Both the position numbers and the translations under genes were made by a program. Shown one piece after another: positions 1 through 12,778 of a DNA stretch of 64,000 nucleotides. Each line of letters starts with the position of its first letter. The first letter of the stretch is position 1. Origin of the DNA: Adiantum capillus-veneris (Eukaryota > Streptophyta > Polypodiopsida > Polypodiales > Pteridaceae); contig CM043952.1 of assembly GCA_014529385.2 (NCBI GenBank), positions 158,625,557 through 158,689,556 on the forward strand, read 5' to 3'. The notes under the pieces were generated by a model. That model did no database searches, was not told where the DNA came from, and saw only the letters and a list, made by a program, of their open reading frames with translations.

Positions 1-147
1 GCATTAATATCATGATGTGCATTAAATGGGCATTTTAGTATGGTGTTGGATTGTGTTGAGGGGATACAACAAGCAAGCCTAAACCCAAGTGAAATCATAT
101 TTACCAGAATTTAAACATGATGTAGTAATGTAGGTCTTGTAAAGCAA

Positions 148-345
148 GGCTACAAGTTTCTCAACAACATCGTAGGAGAATTGGGTATTACCTTAAGTGT
201 GGCCCACTAAAATTGCATGGTTGACCTACTTTGCTACACTAGATGCCTAGTGGAGGCATGGAAACTACTTCAATGCATGCCAATCAATCGAGCAGCTATA
301 ACTTGGAGATCGCTTCTTGCAGGACTTATGGAGACAAATAGATTT
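148..345 (+). pseudogene. PPR protein relic (E-type C-terminal motif)
   Basis: The frame reads GYKFLNNIVGELGI, then NCMVDLL, CLVEAWKLLQCMPI and TWRSLLAG. This is the usual order at the end of plant organellar PPR proteins of the E/DYW class: helix, H-Y-x-C-M-V-D-L-L-G-R-A-G, then MP-x-x-P and W-x-S-LL. PPR proteins bind organellar RNA; this one cannot. The codon that is normally Tyr before x-C-M-V-D is TAA at 208-210, and the G-R-A-G turn has become C-Y-T-R. Homology stops near 345, where the frame runs into unrelated DNA and a TA microsatellite. No repeats are recognisable upstream. It is a short decayed fragment. The family assignment rests on motif order only. Confidence 0.75.
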
Positions 346-363
346 ATGTTTCTTTATATATTG

Positions 364-530
364 AGGGATCTGTGCCAACGTAGATCCCTTGGAAATTTAT
401 TTTGCTTTGCTTTGCCAATCAATTTTGTGGCAAACGGCATTTCAGCTACATTCATAAGATATAATATCATCTCAGGTCAATTAAAAGCAGACAATATTTT
501 CCTAATGGCACCAAATCATAAACTAGGGAC

Positions 531-588
<58 letters not shown>

Positions 589-665
589 GAATTTTTTGGC
601 TTCCATAACAATAAAAAATGTTGTATAAGGGATTTGCACTGGCGTAGATCCCTTGGGACTTTATT
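364..665. repeat. Two copies of a small motif with inverted ends
   Basis: A block beginning GGGATCT, with AGATCCC about 10 bases further on, lies near 365-388. A diverged copy lies near 628-655 (AGGGAT then ATCCCT). Both are followed by a similar T-rich run (ggNNNtttatttt). The two short inverted pairs could form hairpins. Nothing indicates a mobile element. Confidence 0.4.
532..588. repeat. (TA)n microsatellite
   Basis: About 57 bases of alternating TA with a single C interruption near 570. Confidence 0.95.
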
Positions 666-810
666 TTTTCTTTATATGATTTCTTTATATATTGTCCTTG
701 AAGCTATCCTTTTAGACCCGAGCCGCCACAGATCACTTCAAGATGCACAAATATTTATCAATGCTTGTTTGGAGCTATAAAGAAATTTTCAGAACCTTAA
801 TGAGACACTA

Positions 811-962
811 GCATGTTTCTATAATATATAAGTGATGCAGGTTGACAGTGTTGTTTTGAAATATTTGAATTGTTTGCATGTTGTTTGCATGTTTCTATAA
901 TATATAAGTGATGCAGGTTGACAGTGTTGTTTTGAAATATTTGAATTGTTTGCATGTTGTTT
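811..962. repeat. Exact 76-bp tandem duplication
   Basis: Bases 811-886 and 887-962 are identical by eye (unit starts gcatgtttctataatata). No coding content is seen. The lack of divergence indicates a recent duplication or an assembly artefact. Confidence 0.95.
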
Positions 963-2740
963 GATAGTCATGGGATTTTGTATCGCTATTTATAATCCTG
1001 TGAGGGATTATGAGTCTTGAATATTGTCGAGTATGATTTTAAGTTTTTGGCTCCTACATAAAGAAGACTCTAACCAAACAAAATTAGCTCATTAAGTCAT
1101 TAAATGTTAGCCATATGTAACTTATTATGACTTTGTTTTTTGCAACTACTTTTGACAAGTCCAAGATCTAGAGGTCGTTTTTGTAGGACTCCTTGCCAAT
1201 TGGAACATATGATTCCACATACCATATTAGGTGTGTGTTGGTGTCAAAAATGGGAGCGAGTCAGGATTTGCATGAGGATGATGTTTTGTCTCCTGAGATG
1301 GGACAAGGCTCTTCACATGATGTGGACCCCATTTTGGTGGCTGCAGATTGTGCCCTGCGAGTTAAGAGATGAAATATCTGCAACCATTGGGCCAAAAGAT
1401 GAATCCAATGCATTTACACATAAAGGTGTTGATATTTTGGCTTCTACTAGACTCTTTAGCTGCTTTGATTATCCTCCTATTCCACTATGTCTTCTCTATC
1501 CATATGCTACAGTTTGATGCTTGAGAGATGATTTAAGTGGTTTGAAGTCAGCCTGTGCAAAAGAAGGGTACATGCAAGAAAAAGGGTCTTTTAATGTTTC
1601 CTTGTGGACATGTTAGAAATAGGAAATAATGGTCACAGGTGAGAAAAACTTCTCTTTTTTACTTTTCAATCTTTTTTTTTAATAGTTATTATGCCTTTGA
1701 ACATGTGATTTGATGTAGATGAGGTGACAAAGGAGTGGGATCCACTTTGGGTGAAGGTCAATGAAGATTTTGAGATGGAGTTACAAAATAATCCAAGGTT
1801 GTCAAGTTTTGTGGGCCATATAACAAAGATTTAGGAAAATAGGGAAAAATGCTCAAATTTGGGACTTTGTGTCACATGGACTTGAGGTGAGGTTGTGGTG
1901 TGCTAAGTTGTTGCACAAAAGAAATTTGTGCTACAATTTTTAGTGGATGCTAATGAGTATGCAAGATCTAATATTGTGTGTTGTCAACAACCATATTATA
2001 CACTGATGGTGTGTTTGCACACGATAGTTTACAAATTTATACATATACACACATAAACACATCCACACATCCAAAATCAAGTTTTCCGCTCACACATGCC
2101 TCATTATCAGAATGCCTAAAATGTAAGTTGTAAGAGAGACAGGTGACTAAATTATGTTCGCTCGTCAATCTTTGAAATTGGCGCCAAGTATTGTATCTTG
2201 ACTTGTCTGTGGTTTGCATCTGTTGTTGTCACTCCTAGCCACATTGGTTAATTTGCATATGCATCACAAGTTTGCACAAGTACAACTTCACCCTTTGCCA
2301 CATCAAGAATTGGGTTGAGATCCTCAAAATTTTTGTTTTGTAGCATTTGGACCACAATCGTGGCCCTCATTTACATCAAGTCTCGCATCTAGACTACCTT
2401 CCAATGGAAGGTCAAGAGGATGATCTTGTTTGCATGTATTCCCTAGACAAAATTCATCAAAGATAGTGTCTTTGATTGCACCAAGGGCTTGCATAAGATT
2501 CTCCCAATTATATACAAGGACAGGGTTGACCCACCTAGCATCCTCACTTTTGTCTCCTTTCCTTGGCCATTTTGCTTCAATAACTCTATACCACTTTCCA
2601 ATCAACATTTCCAGGGTATACTTTGTACTACATCAGAGGTATGCCATCACTCATATAGAGCCTAAGTTGCAATGGCTTTAGTCGAATGATCTACTAAAAT
2701 ATGAAATGTCAAGCTATCTAATGCAAAATCTATTTCAGAA
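963..2740. other. No recognisable gene
   Basis: Open frames of 125 codons (1140-1517, plus) and 94 codons (2324-2608, minus) occur. Neither shows a family motif, and there is no convincing splice or start context. The composition is that of decayed repeat or intergenic DNA. Confidence 0.5.
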
Positions 2741-2762
2741 TATATGACATGGAGATCAAATT

Positions 2763-3352
2763 TCTAGGTAGATGTAGGGATGGAGCTCAAGTTGCTGGGA
2801 GGAAAAGGCATGGGGCTTGGGTTTCAAGGTATATTGAGGCATGGAGCTCGATTGAGGTTCTAGGTAGATATAGACATGGAGCTCAAACCTAAGTTTGAGC
2901 TGCTAGGTAGCTAAAGACACGGATCTAGAATGTAAGATACCATTTAGATTGTCTAGAACATCTAGTTGGGTAGGGTCATTTTGTAGATGTGTGAGAATGC
3001 TATTTGCCTAAAACAATAAGGACATTGTTTGGACCCACCCTCTCAACAGGAGGACTACACCCCTCGGATAACCTCCTCGTTCATGCACGTTGTAGCAAGA
3101 AATGCGAAGAAAGCTCTACCTCCTTAACCCAACGGTTCGCAGCCTATACGACAACTAGAAGCTCGCAAGCTATTTGTTGCATATTGCTAGGCAAATTTGA
3201 GTATTTAGTGTCACTTTGACAATGTGAACAAACTCAAGCAATGAAGACACTGGCGAGTCTCACCTTTTTGTGTAGTGCACCTAAGTTCGAGCTCCTAGGT
3301 AGATATTGACATGAGCTCAAACTTAAGTTTGAACTGCTAGAGATAAAGGCAT
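2763..3352. repeat. Diverged satellite-like units
   Basis: Units of the type ctaggtagatNtagNNatg followed by gagctcaaacNtaagtttga occur at about 2763, 2859 and 3290. The inner dyad (CTCAAACTTAAGTTTGA) is the same as in the main satellite array, but the flanks differ. They look like an older or related satellite family outside the main block. Confidence 0.55.
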
Positions 3353-3449
3353 GCCAAGCTCTGGCTTAACTTCTAGCTGCGAGAGAAGGAGAAGAAAAAT
3401 AAGATTGTTTTAACATCGTAGGAAACTATCCCAAGAGACCTATCCGATG

Positions 3450-4889
<1,440 letters not shown>

Positions 4890-7800
4890 AACCTCATACA
4901 TCCTCGTGGCTACCAAGGGCACAGAATAACACCTTTAGGCTCAAACTTAAGTTTGAGCCTCGTCAATATATGGTAATGTAACACTAAGATGCAGGGCTTG
5001 TTGCCTTAGGACATCCTCATTGTTACCAAGGGCATGGAATAACATCTTTGAGCTCGAAATTAAGTTTGAGACTCAAATGTGTACGCTAGTGTAGCAAAAG
5101 GGTGAAAGGCTAGCCTCATAATATTATTATGGCTACCAAGTCCAAGAGGCTCGAGCCTCGCTTGCATATGCTAGTCTAGCACTATCATGCCAGGCTAGCT
5201 TTATGACATCCTTTTGTCTACTAAGGGCATGGAACAACACCTTTAGGCTCAAACTTAAGTTCAAGCCTCAAGTGCATGTGCTATTGTAGCCTCACTTAAA
5301 TATGCTACTGTAGCACTAGGGCTTGACCACATATGCTATTGTAACACTACCATGAAAGGCCAACCTGATAACATCCTTGTGGCTACCAAGGGCAAAGAAT
5401 AACACCTTCAGCATCAAACTTAAGTTTGAGCCTCATCGGTATATGATAATGTAACACTAGGATGCAACACTAGCCTCATGACATCCTTGTGGCTACCAAG
5501 GGCATAGAATAACACTTTTAAGCTCAAACTTAAGTTTTAGCCTCAATTGTGTATGCTAGTGTAGCGCAAGTATGCAAGGCTAGCCTCATGATATCCTTAT
5601 GGCTACCAAGGCCAAGAGGTTCGAACCTCGCCCGCATATGCTAGTAAACACTGTCATGCAAGGCTAGATTTATGGAATCCTTTTCACTACTAAGGGCATA
5701 GAAAAACACCTCTAGGTTTGAAATTAAGTTCAATCCCAAGTGCATATGATAGTGTAGGGTCGCTTGAATATGCTACTGTAGCACTAGGGTGAAAGACTAG
5801 TCTCTTGACATCCATGAGGATAACAAGGACATAGAATAACACCTTTAGGCTTGAACCTAAGTTCGAGCCTCAACTGCATATGCTAGTGTAGCAATAGCTC
5901 ATATAGGGTGCAAAGCTAGACTTATGACATCCTTGTGGCTACCAATGGCAAGAGGCCTGAACTTAAGTTTGAGCCTCACCTACCTATGCTAATGTAGCAC
6001 TACCATGAATGCCTAGACTCATGACATCCGTGAGTCTATTACCAAGGGTACATAATAATGCCTTTAGGCTTAAACTTGAGTTTAAGCCTTGTTTGCATAT
6101 GCAAAATGCGAGGCACTAATGTGCAAGGCTAGCCTCATGACATCCTTGTGGTTAATAATGGCAAGAGGCTCAAACTTAAGTTCAAAGCTTGCCTACATAT
6201 GCTAGTGTAGCACTACCATGAAAGGCCAACCTTATGAAATCCTTGTGGCTACCAAGGGAAAAAAACTAAAACCTTTAGGCTCAAACTTAAGTTTGAGACT
6301 CGTCAGTATATGGTAACGTAACACTAGGATGTGAGTTCAGCCTCACGACATCCTTGTGGCTATGAAGGGCATATAATAATAGTAACTTAAGTTTGAGCCT
6401 TAACTGTGTATGCTAGTGTAGGATAATGGTGCAAGGCTAGCCTCATGATATCCTTATGGCTACCAAGGTGAAGAGGCTCAAACCTCGCCTGCGTATGCTA
6501 GTATAGCACTACCATGGAAGGCTAGCTTTATAACATCCTTGTGGCTACTAAGGGCATAGGACAACACTTTTAGGCTTGAACTTAAGTTTGACCCTCAAGT
6601 GCATATGATATTGTAACCTCGCTTGAATAGCAAAACTAGTCTCGTGTGATCCATGAGGATGCCAAGGGCAAAGAATAGCACCTTTAGGCTCAAACTGAAG
6701 TTCAAGACTCAAATGCATATGCTAGTGTATCACTATATGAGCTAGTGTATTACTAGCTCATATAGGGTGCAAAGCTAGCCTTATGAAATACTTGTGGCTA
6801 CCAATGCAAGAGCCTCACCTACCTATGCTAATGTAGGACTATCATGCATGGCAAGCCTCATGAAATCATTGAGGCTATTACCAAGGGCATAGAGAAACAC
6901 CTTCTCAAACTTAAGTTTGAACCTTGCCTGCATATACTAGTGTAGCATTAAGGTGCAAGTGTAGCCTCACATGTGACATCCTTGTGGCTCACAATGGCAA
7001 GAGGCTCAAACTTAAGTTCGATGCTTATGCTAGTGTATCACTACCATGAAAGGCCAACCTCATGACATCCTTATAGCTACCAAGGGTAAAGAATAGCACC
7101 TTTAGGCTTAAACTTGAGTTTGATCCTCATCAGTATATGGTAATGTAACACTAGTATGCAAGGCTAGACTCTTGAAATCCTTGTGGCTACCAAGTGGCGC
7201 ATAGAACTACAACTTTAACCTTAAACTTAGGTTTGATCTTCAATTGTGTATGTTAGTGTACCACAAAGGTGCAAGGCTAGCCTCATGATATCCTTATGGC
7301 TACCAAGGCCAAGAGGCTCAAACCTTGCGTGTGTATGCTAGTATAGCACTATCGTCGTGTAAGGCTAGCTTTATGACATCCTTGTGGCTGCTAAGGGCAT
7401 AGAAAAACACTTTTAGGCTTGAACTTAAGTTTCAACCTCAAGTGATATTGTAGCCTCGTTGAATATTCTACTGTAGCACTAGAGTGCAAAACTAGTCTTA
7501 TGACATCCTTGAAGATGCCAAGGGAGTAGAATAACACCTTCAGGCTCGAACTCAAGTTCAAGTGTCAACTGCATATGCTAGTTTAGCACTAGCTCATATA
7601 GGGTGCAAAGCTAGGCTTATGAAATTCTTGTGGCTACCAATGCAAGAGACTCACCTACCTATGCTAATGTAGGACTACCATGCATGGCTAGCCTCATGAC
7701 ATCCTTGAGGCTACTACCAAGGGCATAGAGCAACACCTTCTCAAACTTAAGTTTGAGCCTCGTCTGCATATGCTAGTGTAGGATTAAGGTGCAGGGCTAG

Positions 7801-10800
7801 CCTCACATGTGACATCCTTGTGGCTAACAATGTCAAACTTAAGTTCAAGGCTTGCCTACATATTCTAGTGTAACACTACCATGAAAGGCCAACCTCATGA
7901 CATTCTTGTGGATACCAAGGGTAAATCATAACACATTTACGCTCAAACTTAAGCTTGGACCGTCATAAGTGTATGATAATGTAACACTAGTATGGAAGGC
8001 TAGCCTCATGACATCCTTGTGGCTACCAAGGGCATAGAATAACACCTTTAAGCTAGAACTTAAGTTTTAGCCTCAATTGTTTATGCTAGTGTAGAGAAAG
8101 CATGCAAGGCTAGCCTCATGATATCCTTATGGCTACTAAGGCCAAGAGGCTTGAAACTCGCCTCCATATGCTAGTATAACACTATCTCGCAAGGCTAGCT
8201 TTATGGCATCCTTGTCACTACTAAGGGCATAGAATAACACCTCTAGAGTTCAAGCCTCAAGTGCATATGCTAGTGTAGGCTCACTTGAATATGCTACTGT
8301 AGCACTAGGGTGAAATAATAGTCTCTTGAAATCCATGAGGATACTGGTCAAGGACATAGAATAACACCTTTAGGCTCGAACCTAAGTTCGAGCCTCAACT
8401 ACATAGGCTAGTGCAACACTATATCATATAGGGTACAAAGCTAGACTTATGACATCCTTGTGACTACCAACAACAAGAGGCTCTAACTTAAATTTGAGCC
8501 TTGCATACCTATGCTAATGTAGCACTATTATGCATGGCTAGACTCATGACATCCATGAGGCTATTACCAAGGGTACATAATGATGCCTTTAGGCTCAAAC
8601 TCGGGTTTAAGTCTCATCAGCATATGCAATGGGAGTCACTAATGTGCAAGGCTAGCCTCATGACATCCTTGTGGTTAATAATGGCAAGAGGCTCAAACTT
8701 AAGTTCAAAGTTTGCCTACTTATGAGCTTGTGTAGCACTACCATGAAAGGCCAACCTTATGAATCCTTGTGGCTACCAAGGGGAAAGAACTAACACCATT
8801 AGGCTCAAACTTAATTTTGAGCCTCATTAGTGTATGGTAATGTAACACGAGGATGCAAGGTTAGCCTCATGACATCCTAGTGGCTACCAAGGGCATCTAA
8901 CAATAGCTTTCAGCTAGAACATAGTTTGAGCCTTAATTGTGTATGCTAGTGTAGGACAATGGTGCAAGTCTACCCTCATGAAATCAGTATGATTACCAAG
9001 GCCAATTGACTTGAACCACGTCTGTGTATGCTAGAATAGCACTATTGTGTATGCTAGTGTAGGACAATGATGCAAGGCTAGCCTCATGATATCCTTATTG
9101 CTACCAAGGCCAAGAGGCTCGAACCTCGCCTACGTATGCTAGTATAGCACTATCGTGTAAGGCTAGCTTTATGCATCCTTATGGCTACTCAAGGCATAGA
9201 ACAACACTTTTAGGCTCAAACTTAAGCTTGACCCTCAAGTGCATATGATATTGTAGCCTTGCTTGAATATGCTACAGTAGCACTAGGGTGCAAAACTAGT
9301 CTCATGACATCCATGAGGATGCCAAGAGCGTAGAATAACAGCTTTAGGCTCGAACTTAAGTTCAAGCCTCAACTGCATATGCTAGTGTAGCAGTAGCTCA
9401 TATAGCATGCAAAGCTAGCCTTATGAAATTATTGTGGCTACCAATGGCAAGAGGCTTGAACTTAAGTTTGAGCCTCACCTACCTATGCTAATGTAGGACT
9501 ACCATGCATGGCTAGGCTCATGACATCCTCAAGGCTAGTACCAAGGGCATAGAGAAACACCTTCTCAAAATTAAGTTCAAGCCTTGCTTGCATATGCTAG
9601 CATAGAAATAACGTGCAAGGCTAGCCTCACTTGTGGCTAACAATGGCAAGAGGTTCAAACTTAAGTTTGAGGATTGCCTACATATGCTAGTGTAACACTA
9701 TCATGAAAGACCAACCTCATGACATCCTTGTGGCTACAAAGGGCAAAGAATCACACCTTTATACTCAAGCTTAAGTTTGAGCCTCATCGGTATATGGTAA
9801 TGTAACACTAGTAGTATGAAAGGCTAGCCTCATGACATCCCTGTGGCTACCAATGTCATATAATTACAACTTTAAGCTTGAACTTAGGTTTGAGCCTCAA
9901 TTGTGTATGCTAGTGTAGCACAAGGGTGCAAGGCTAGCCTCATGATATCCTTATGGCTACTAAGGCCAAGAGGCTCTAACCTTGCCTTCATATGCTAGTA
10001 TAGCACTATCATGCTTGGCTAGCTTTACAATATCCTTGTGGCTATCAAAGATATAGAACAAGGTGTAAGACTAGCCTCATGCCATCCTTGTGAAAAACAA
10101 TGGAATGAGGCTCAAACTTAAGTTTGAGGCTTGCCTACATATGCTAGTGTAGCAGTACCATGGAAGACCAACCTCATGATATTCTTGTGGCTACCAAGGA
10201 AAAATAATAAAGCCTTTAGCCTCAAACTTAAGTTTGACCCTCATCAGCACATATATTACTTTAACACTAGGATGCAAGGCTAGCCTCATGACATCTTGTG
10301 GCTACCAAGGGCATAGAATACCATCAAATTAAAATTTGAGCCTCAATGGTGTATGCTAGTGTAGCAGAAGGGTGCAAGACCAGCCTCATGGTGCCCTTAC
10401 GACTACCAAGGGAAAAAGGCTCGAGCCTCATATGCTAGTATAGCCATATCATGCACATCTCTTAGGCTAGATTTATGACATCCTTGTGGCTACTAAGGGC
10501 ATAGAACAAGACCTTTAGGTTCAAATTTATGTTCAAGCCTCAACTGCATATGCTAGTATATGACAGCTAGTATAAAGTATAAGCCTCATGAAACCATTGT
10601 GGCTACCAAGGGCAAGAGTCTCAAACTTAAATTGGAGCCTCACATTTATATGATAGTGTAGCACTAGCATGCAAGCCTAACCTTTTGACATCCTCTTGGC
10701 TACCAAGGGCATAGATTAGCACGTTTAGGCTTTGAGCCTTCACTACATATGCTTATGTAGTAGTAGGATGAAAGGCTAGCCTCACCAAATCCTTAAGGAT

Positions 10801-10895
10801 ACTACTAAGGGCATATATCAACACCTTTAGGCTCAAACTTAAGTTTGAACCTCCTCTACATATAATAGTGTAGCACTAGAGTGCAAGGCTAGACT
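4890..10895. repeat. Satellite array with higher-order structure (block 1)
   Basis: About 55 head-to-tail monomers of roughly 95-115 bp. The monomer runs: atgctagtgtagcacta, gcaaggctagcctcatgac, atccttgtggctaccaaggg, a variable stretch (catagaataacacctttag), then a dyad. The dyad in its best form (4937-4960) is a 24-bp perfect palindrome with half-site AGGCTCAAACTT. Monomer variants recur in fixed order. The ccatgaaaggccaac variant is at 5351, 6217, 7045, 7880, 8742, 9702 and 10159. The ctcatatagggtgcaaag variant is at 5898, 6757, 7593, 8423 and 9397. The tatccttatggctaccaaggcc variant is at 5592, 6449, 7289, 8122, 9090 and 9946. The common period is about 830-860 bp (about eight monomers), with one copy roughly 110-130 bp longer. 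Open frames inside are chance. The array resumes at 45,986. Confidence 0.95.
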
Positions 10896-11142
10896 TGTTA
10901 AGCCTAGGGAATTTTGGATGTTTTACCTTAGTGGGATTCGGAATATCAACTTTTGTATTTTTGGGATTCCAAGGGGTGTTCTTGGGAAAGGGCGTTGCCC
11001 ATTAGTATTCTCCAACTATGTAACTTTCGATCAGTGTCTGTTTGGGAATATGATGATGGAAGTTATGATGGAATTAGTCTGTTTCTGTGTTCTATTTCAG
11101 TTCCAGTTCCATTTTAACTCCTGTGTTTGCCCGTTCTGAATG
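10896..11142 (+). repeat. 5' LTR of the outer element
   Basis: It matches 16,268-16,422 plus 45,874 onward nearly base for base from TGTTAAGCC to ctgaatgtc. The last 14 or so bases of the LTR (tgtaccttaaaca in the 3' copy) are missing here, so the LTR-PBS junction is deleted or replaced. Confidence 0.8.
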
Positions 11143-11453
11143 TCAGATAGAAGGAAGAAGTGGAAGATGAACCAAATTTATTATCACAGATTTTGAGGGT
11201 CAACAGGAAGAAATTCCGAGGGATCAGTTCCACCAGGGGGGAGTTATGGGAGTCAAGTTCCACTAGGAGGAACTGGAGGAAGTTGAGTACCACCAGAATC
11301 AGGAATCAGATAAGTTTGCAGAATCAGAATTCAAATCAGAATGACTGTTGCAGAGTTTGAAGTCAAATTGCGGAATCTGGAATTAGAAATGTTGTAAATG
11401 TGGAAGTCAGAAAGCAGCCAAATTTCAAATCAAAGTTCTAGCGGACAAGCGCC

Positions 11454-11966
11454 ATGGGGAGTCAAAAGAAGAAGAGAAAGAAATGCAAGGTATGCATGAC
11501 TCGGAAGCATGAAGTGGAGGATTGCCCATGTGCAGTTGATGAGTGTTCAGAGGGAGATGCATGTAGGAAGTGGTGTATGGTGGATTTGTGTTCAAAACTT
11601 CAAAAATGTGGCCGAAGAATGCATAAAGCATCAGTTGATGGGACAGAGGTAGCATGGGATAAGTTGGAAGATTTTGAGGATGACTTAGAGAGGGCATATG
11701 AGTGGTTGACTAATCATAAAGGAAAGAGGAGGACATCATGTTCAAGCAGGAAGGAGGTGAGAAAATTGCAGGAAGCATGTGAGAGATTGAGGGATGCATA
11801 TGCGGCTGAGTTCGAAGATGAATTAAGTGATGATGATGCCGGATGGGTTGGCTTGGAGACGGAAATCCATCATGTGGGGATACCAAAGGTGGAGGAGAGG
11901 GAGGTGCAAAAGGAGGTTGGCCAAGAGAGCCTAATACTGCCCCTAGATGTTAAGTATGGAGCCTGA
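11454..11966 (+). CDS. CCHC zinc-knuckle protein of the outer element (Gag-like)
   Basis: 170 codons from ATG. A basic start (K5-K10) leads into C11-x2-C14-x4-H19-x4-C24, a canonical CCHC knuckle of the kind retroviral and retrotransposon nucleocapsids use to bind RNA. More cysteines follow (about residues 26, 31, 37, 41, 46 and 52), which is unusual. The C-terminal half is acidic and probably helical, with no protease or reverse transcriptase. A Gln/Asn-rich stretch precedes it in the leader. It lies between the outer 5' LTR and the copia insertion, so it is probably a Gag remnant or the Gag of a non-autonomous element. A captured host zinc-knuckle gene is the alternative. Confidence 0.55.
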   Translation: MGSQKKKRKKCKVCMTRKHEVEDCPCAVDECSEGDACRKWCMVDLCSKLQKCGRRMHKASVDGTEVAWDKLEDFEDDLERAYEWLTNHKGKRRTSCSSRKEVRKLQEACERLRDAYAAEFEDELSDDDAGWVGLETEIHHVGIPKVEEREVQKEVGQESLILPLDVKYGA

Positions 11967-12003
11967 TTTACCCTTGTAATTTTCTGTGGTAAAAGCGCAC
12001 ATT

Positions 12004-12705
12004 TGTAAGGGCCCCATTATGAGGAGAAGCCATCGTGCGTGAAGGAAAATCACTCACCGGAAACCAAAATTTTCATGGACAAGAATCAGGGGCAACTTTA
12101 AAGGCCTCGGGGGCGGAGGCCCTCGAGACTTTTTTTTTGGCCGGAATATTCTTTTTCACTGGAATATTATGGCCGGACGGCAGCCGGAAAGTGGTCGGAA
12201 AACAACCGGTCGGTTGGCCGGTGGTCGAAAGTCAATGGCCGGTGGCCGGTGGCCGAATTCAAAAGCGGACTTGTCTTCTCAAGGGCGGCCACACATCGGC
12301 GGATTGGAGGGTCCGATTTGGACTTATTCGCACAAGGGCGGCTACACATGGCTGTCTCTCATAAGAGAGGGCAGCCCTTTTGGGTTATAAAAGGAGGCCA
12401 TTTCTACACACATTTCATAGTGTGAAGTTGATGCAACAAGGTGAGTGTGAGGTGGTGAGAGTGAAGCAAGGCGGGAGCTCCATTAAGGGTATAATCCCTT
12501 TGTAAACTACTTCTTGTTTTGAAGTACTAAAGCCATTGAGTGGCTGCTTTCCCGTGGACGTAGCCCACATTGGGTGAACCACGTATATCGTGTGTACTCT
12601 CTCTCTCTCTCTCTCTCTACTCTATAATCTCGTGTATATAAATCTGTCTCTCTCCATTAAGTAATCTACTCAATTATCTATTTAGCTACGTCTTATTTCC
12701 TAACA
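12004..12705 (+). repeat. 5' LTR of the truncated copia element
   Basis: It begins TGTAAGGG and ends CCTAACA, near-inverted termini with TG...CA ends, directly before the PBS. It contains a TATA box and a short CT run (12,597-12,618) near the expected transcribed part. The left boundary is inferred because no 3' LTR survives for comparison. Confidence 0.65.
12386..12392 (+). promoter_or_regulatory. TATA box of the copia LTR
   Basis: TATAAAA in the context gggttataaaaggagg, about 320 bases before the LTR end. This is the normal place for the U3/R promoter. Confidence 0.6.
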
Positions 12706-12707
12706 AC

Positions 12708-12719
12708 TGGTATCAGAGC
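12708..12719 (+). other. Primer-binding site (initiator tRNA-Met)
   Basis: TGGTATCAGAGC, complementary to the 3' end of plant initiator tRNA-Met, two bases after the LTR terminus CCTAACA. Confidence 0.9.
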
Positions 12720-12778
12720 AAGGTTTTCTCGTAGCTAAATTATCTCAAGGAAAGGATTCCTTGAATTGAGTGGGAGTT

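Noticed and set aside
217-780. A single 187-codon gene
   Set aside because: Only the first 40 or so codons resemble PPR. The rest includes translated TA repeat and no motif.
1140-1517. 125-codon plus-strand frame
   Set aside because: No family motif, Cys/Met/Trp-rich composition, no start or splice context. A chance frame is likeliest.
8501-8725. 74-codon frame inside the satellite
   Set aside because: It falls within repeat monomers and is not conserved in the other copies.
4890-10895. Regular short palindromic repeats resembling a CRISPR array
   Set aside because: Spacers are themselves repeated monomer sequence, there are no cas genes, and the surroundings are plant nuclear DNA. It is a satellite.
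12708-12719. tRNA gene at TGGTATCAGAGC
   Set aside because: It is only the 12-base complement of a tRNA 3' end next to an LTR, i.e. a primer-binding site. No cloverleaf flanks it. No tRNA or rRNA gene was found in the window.
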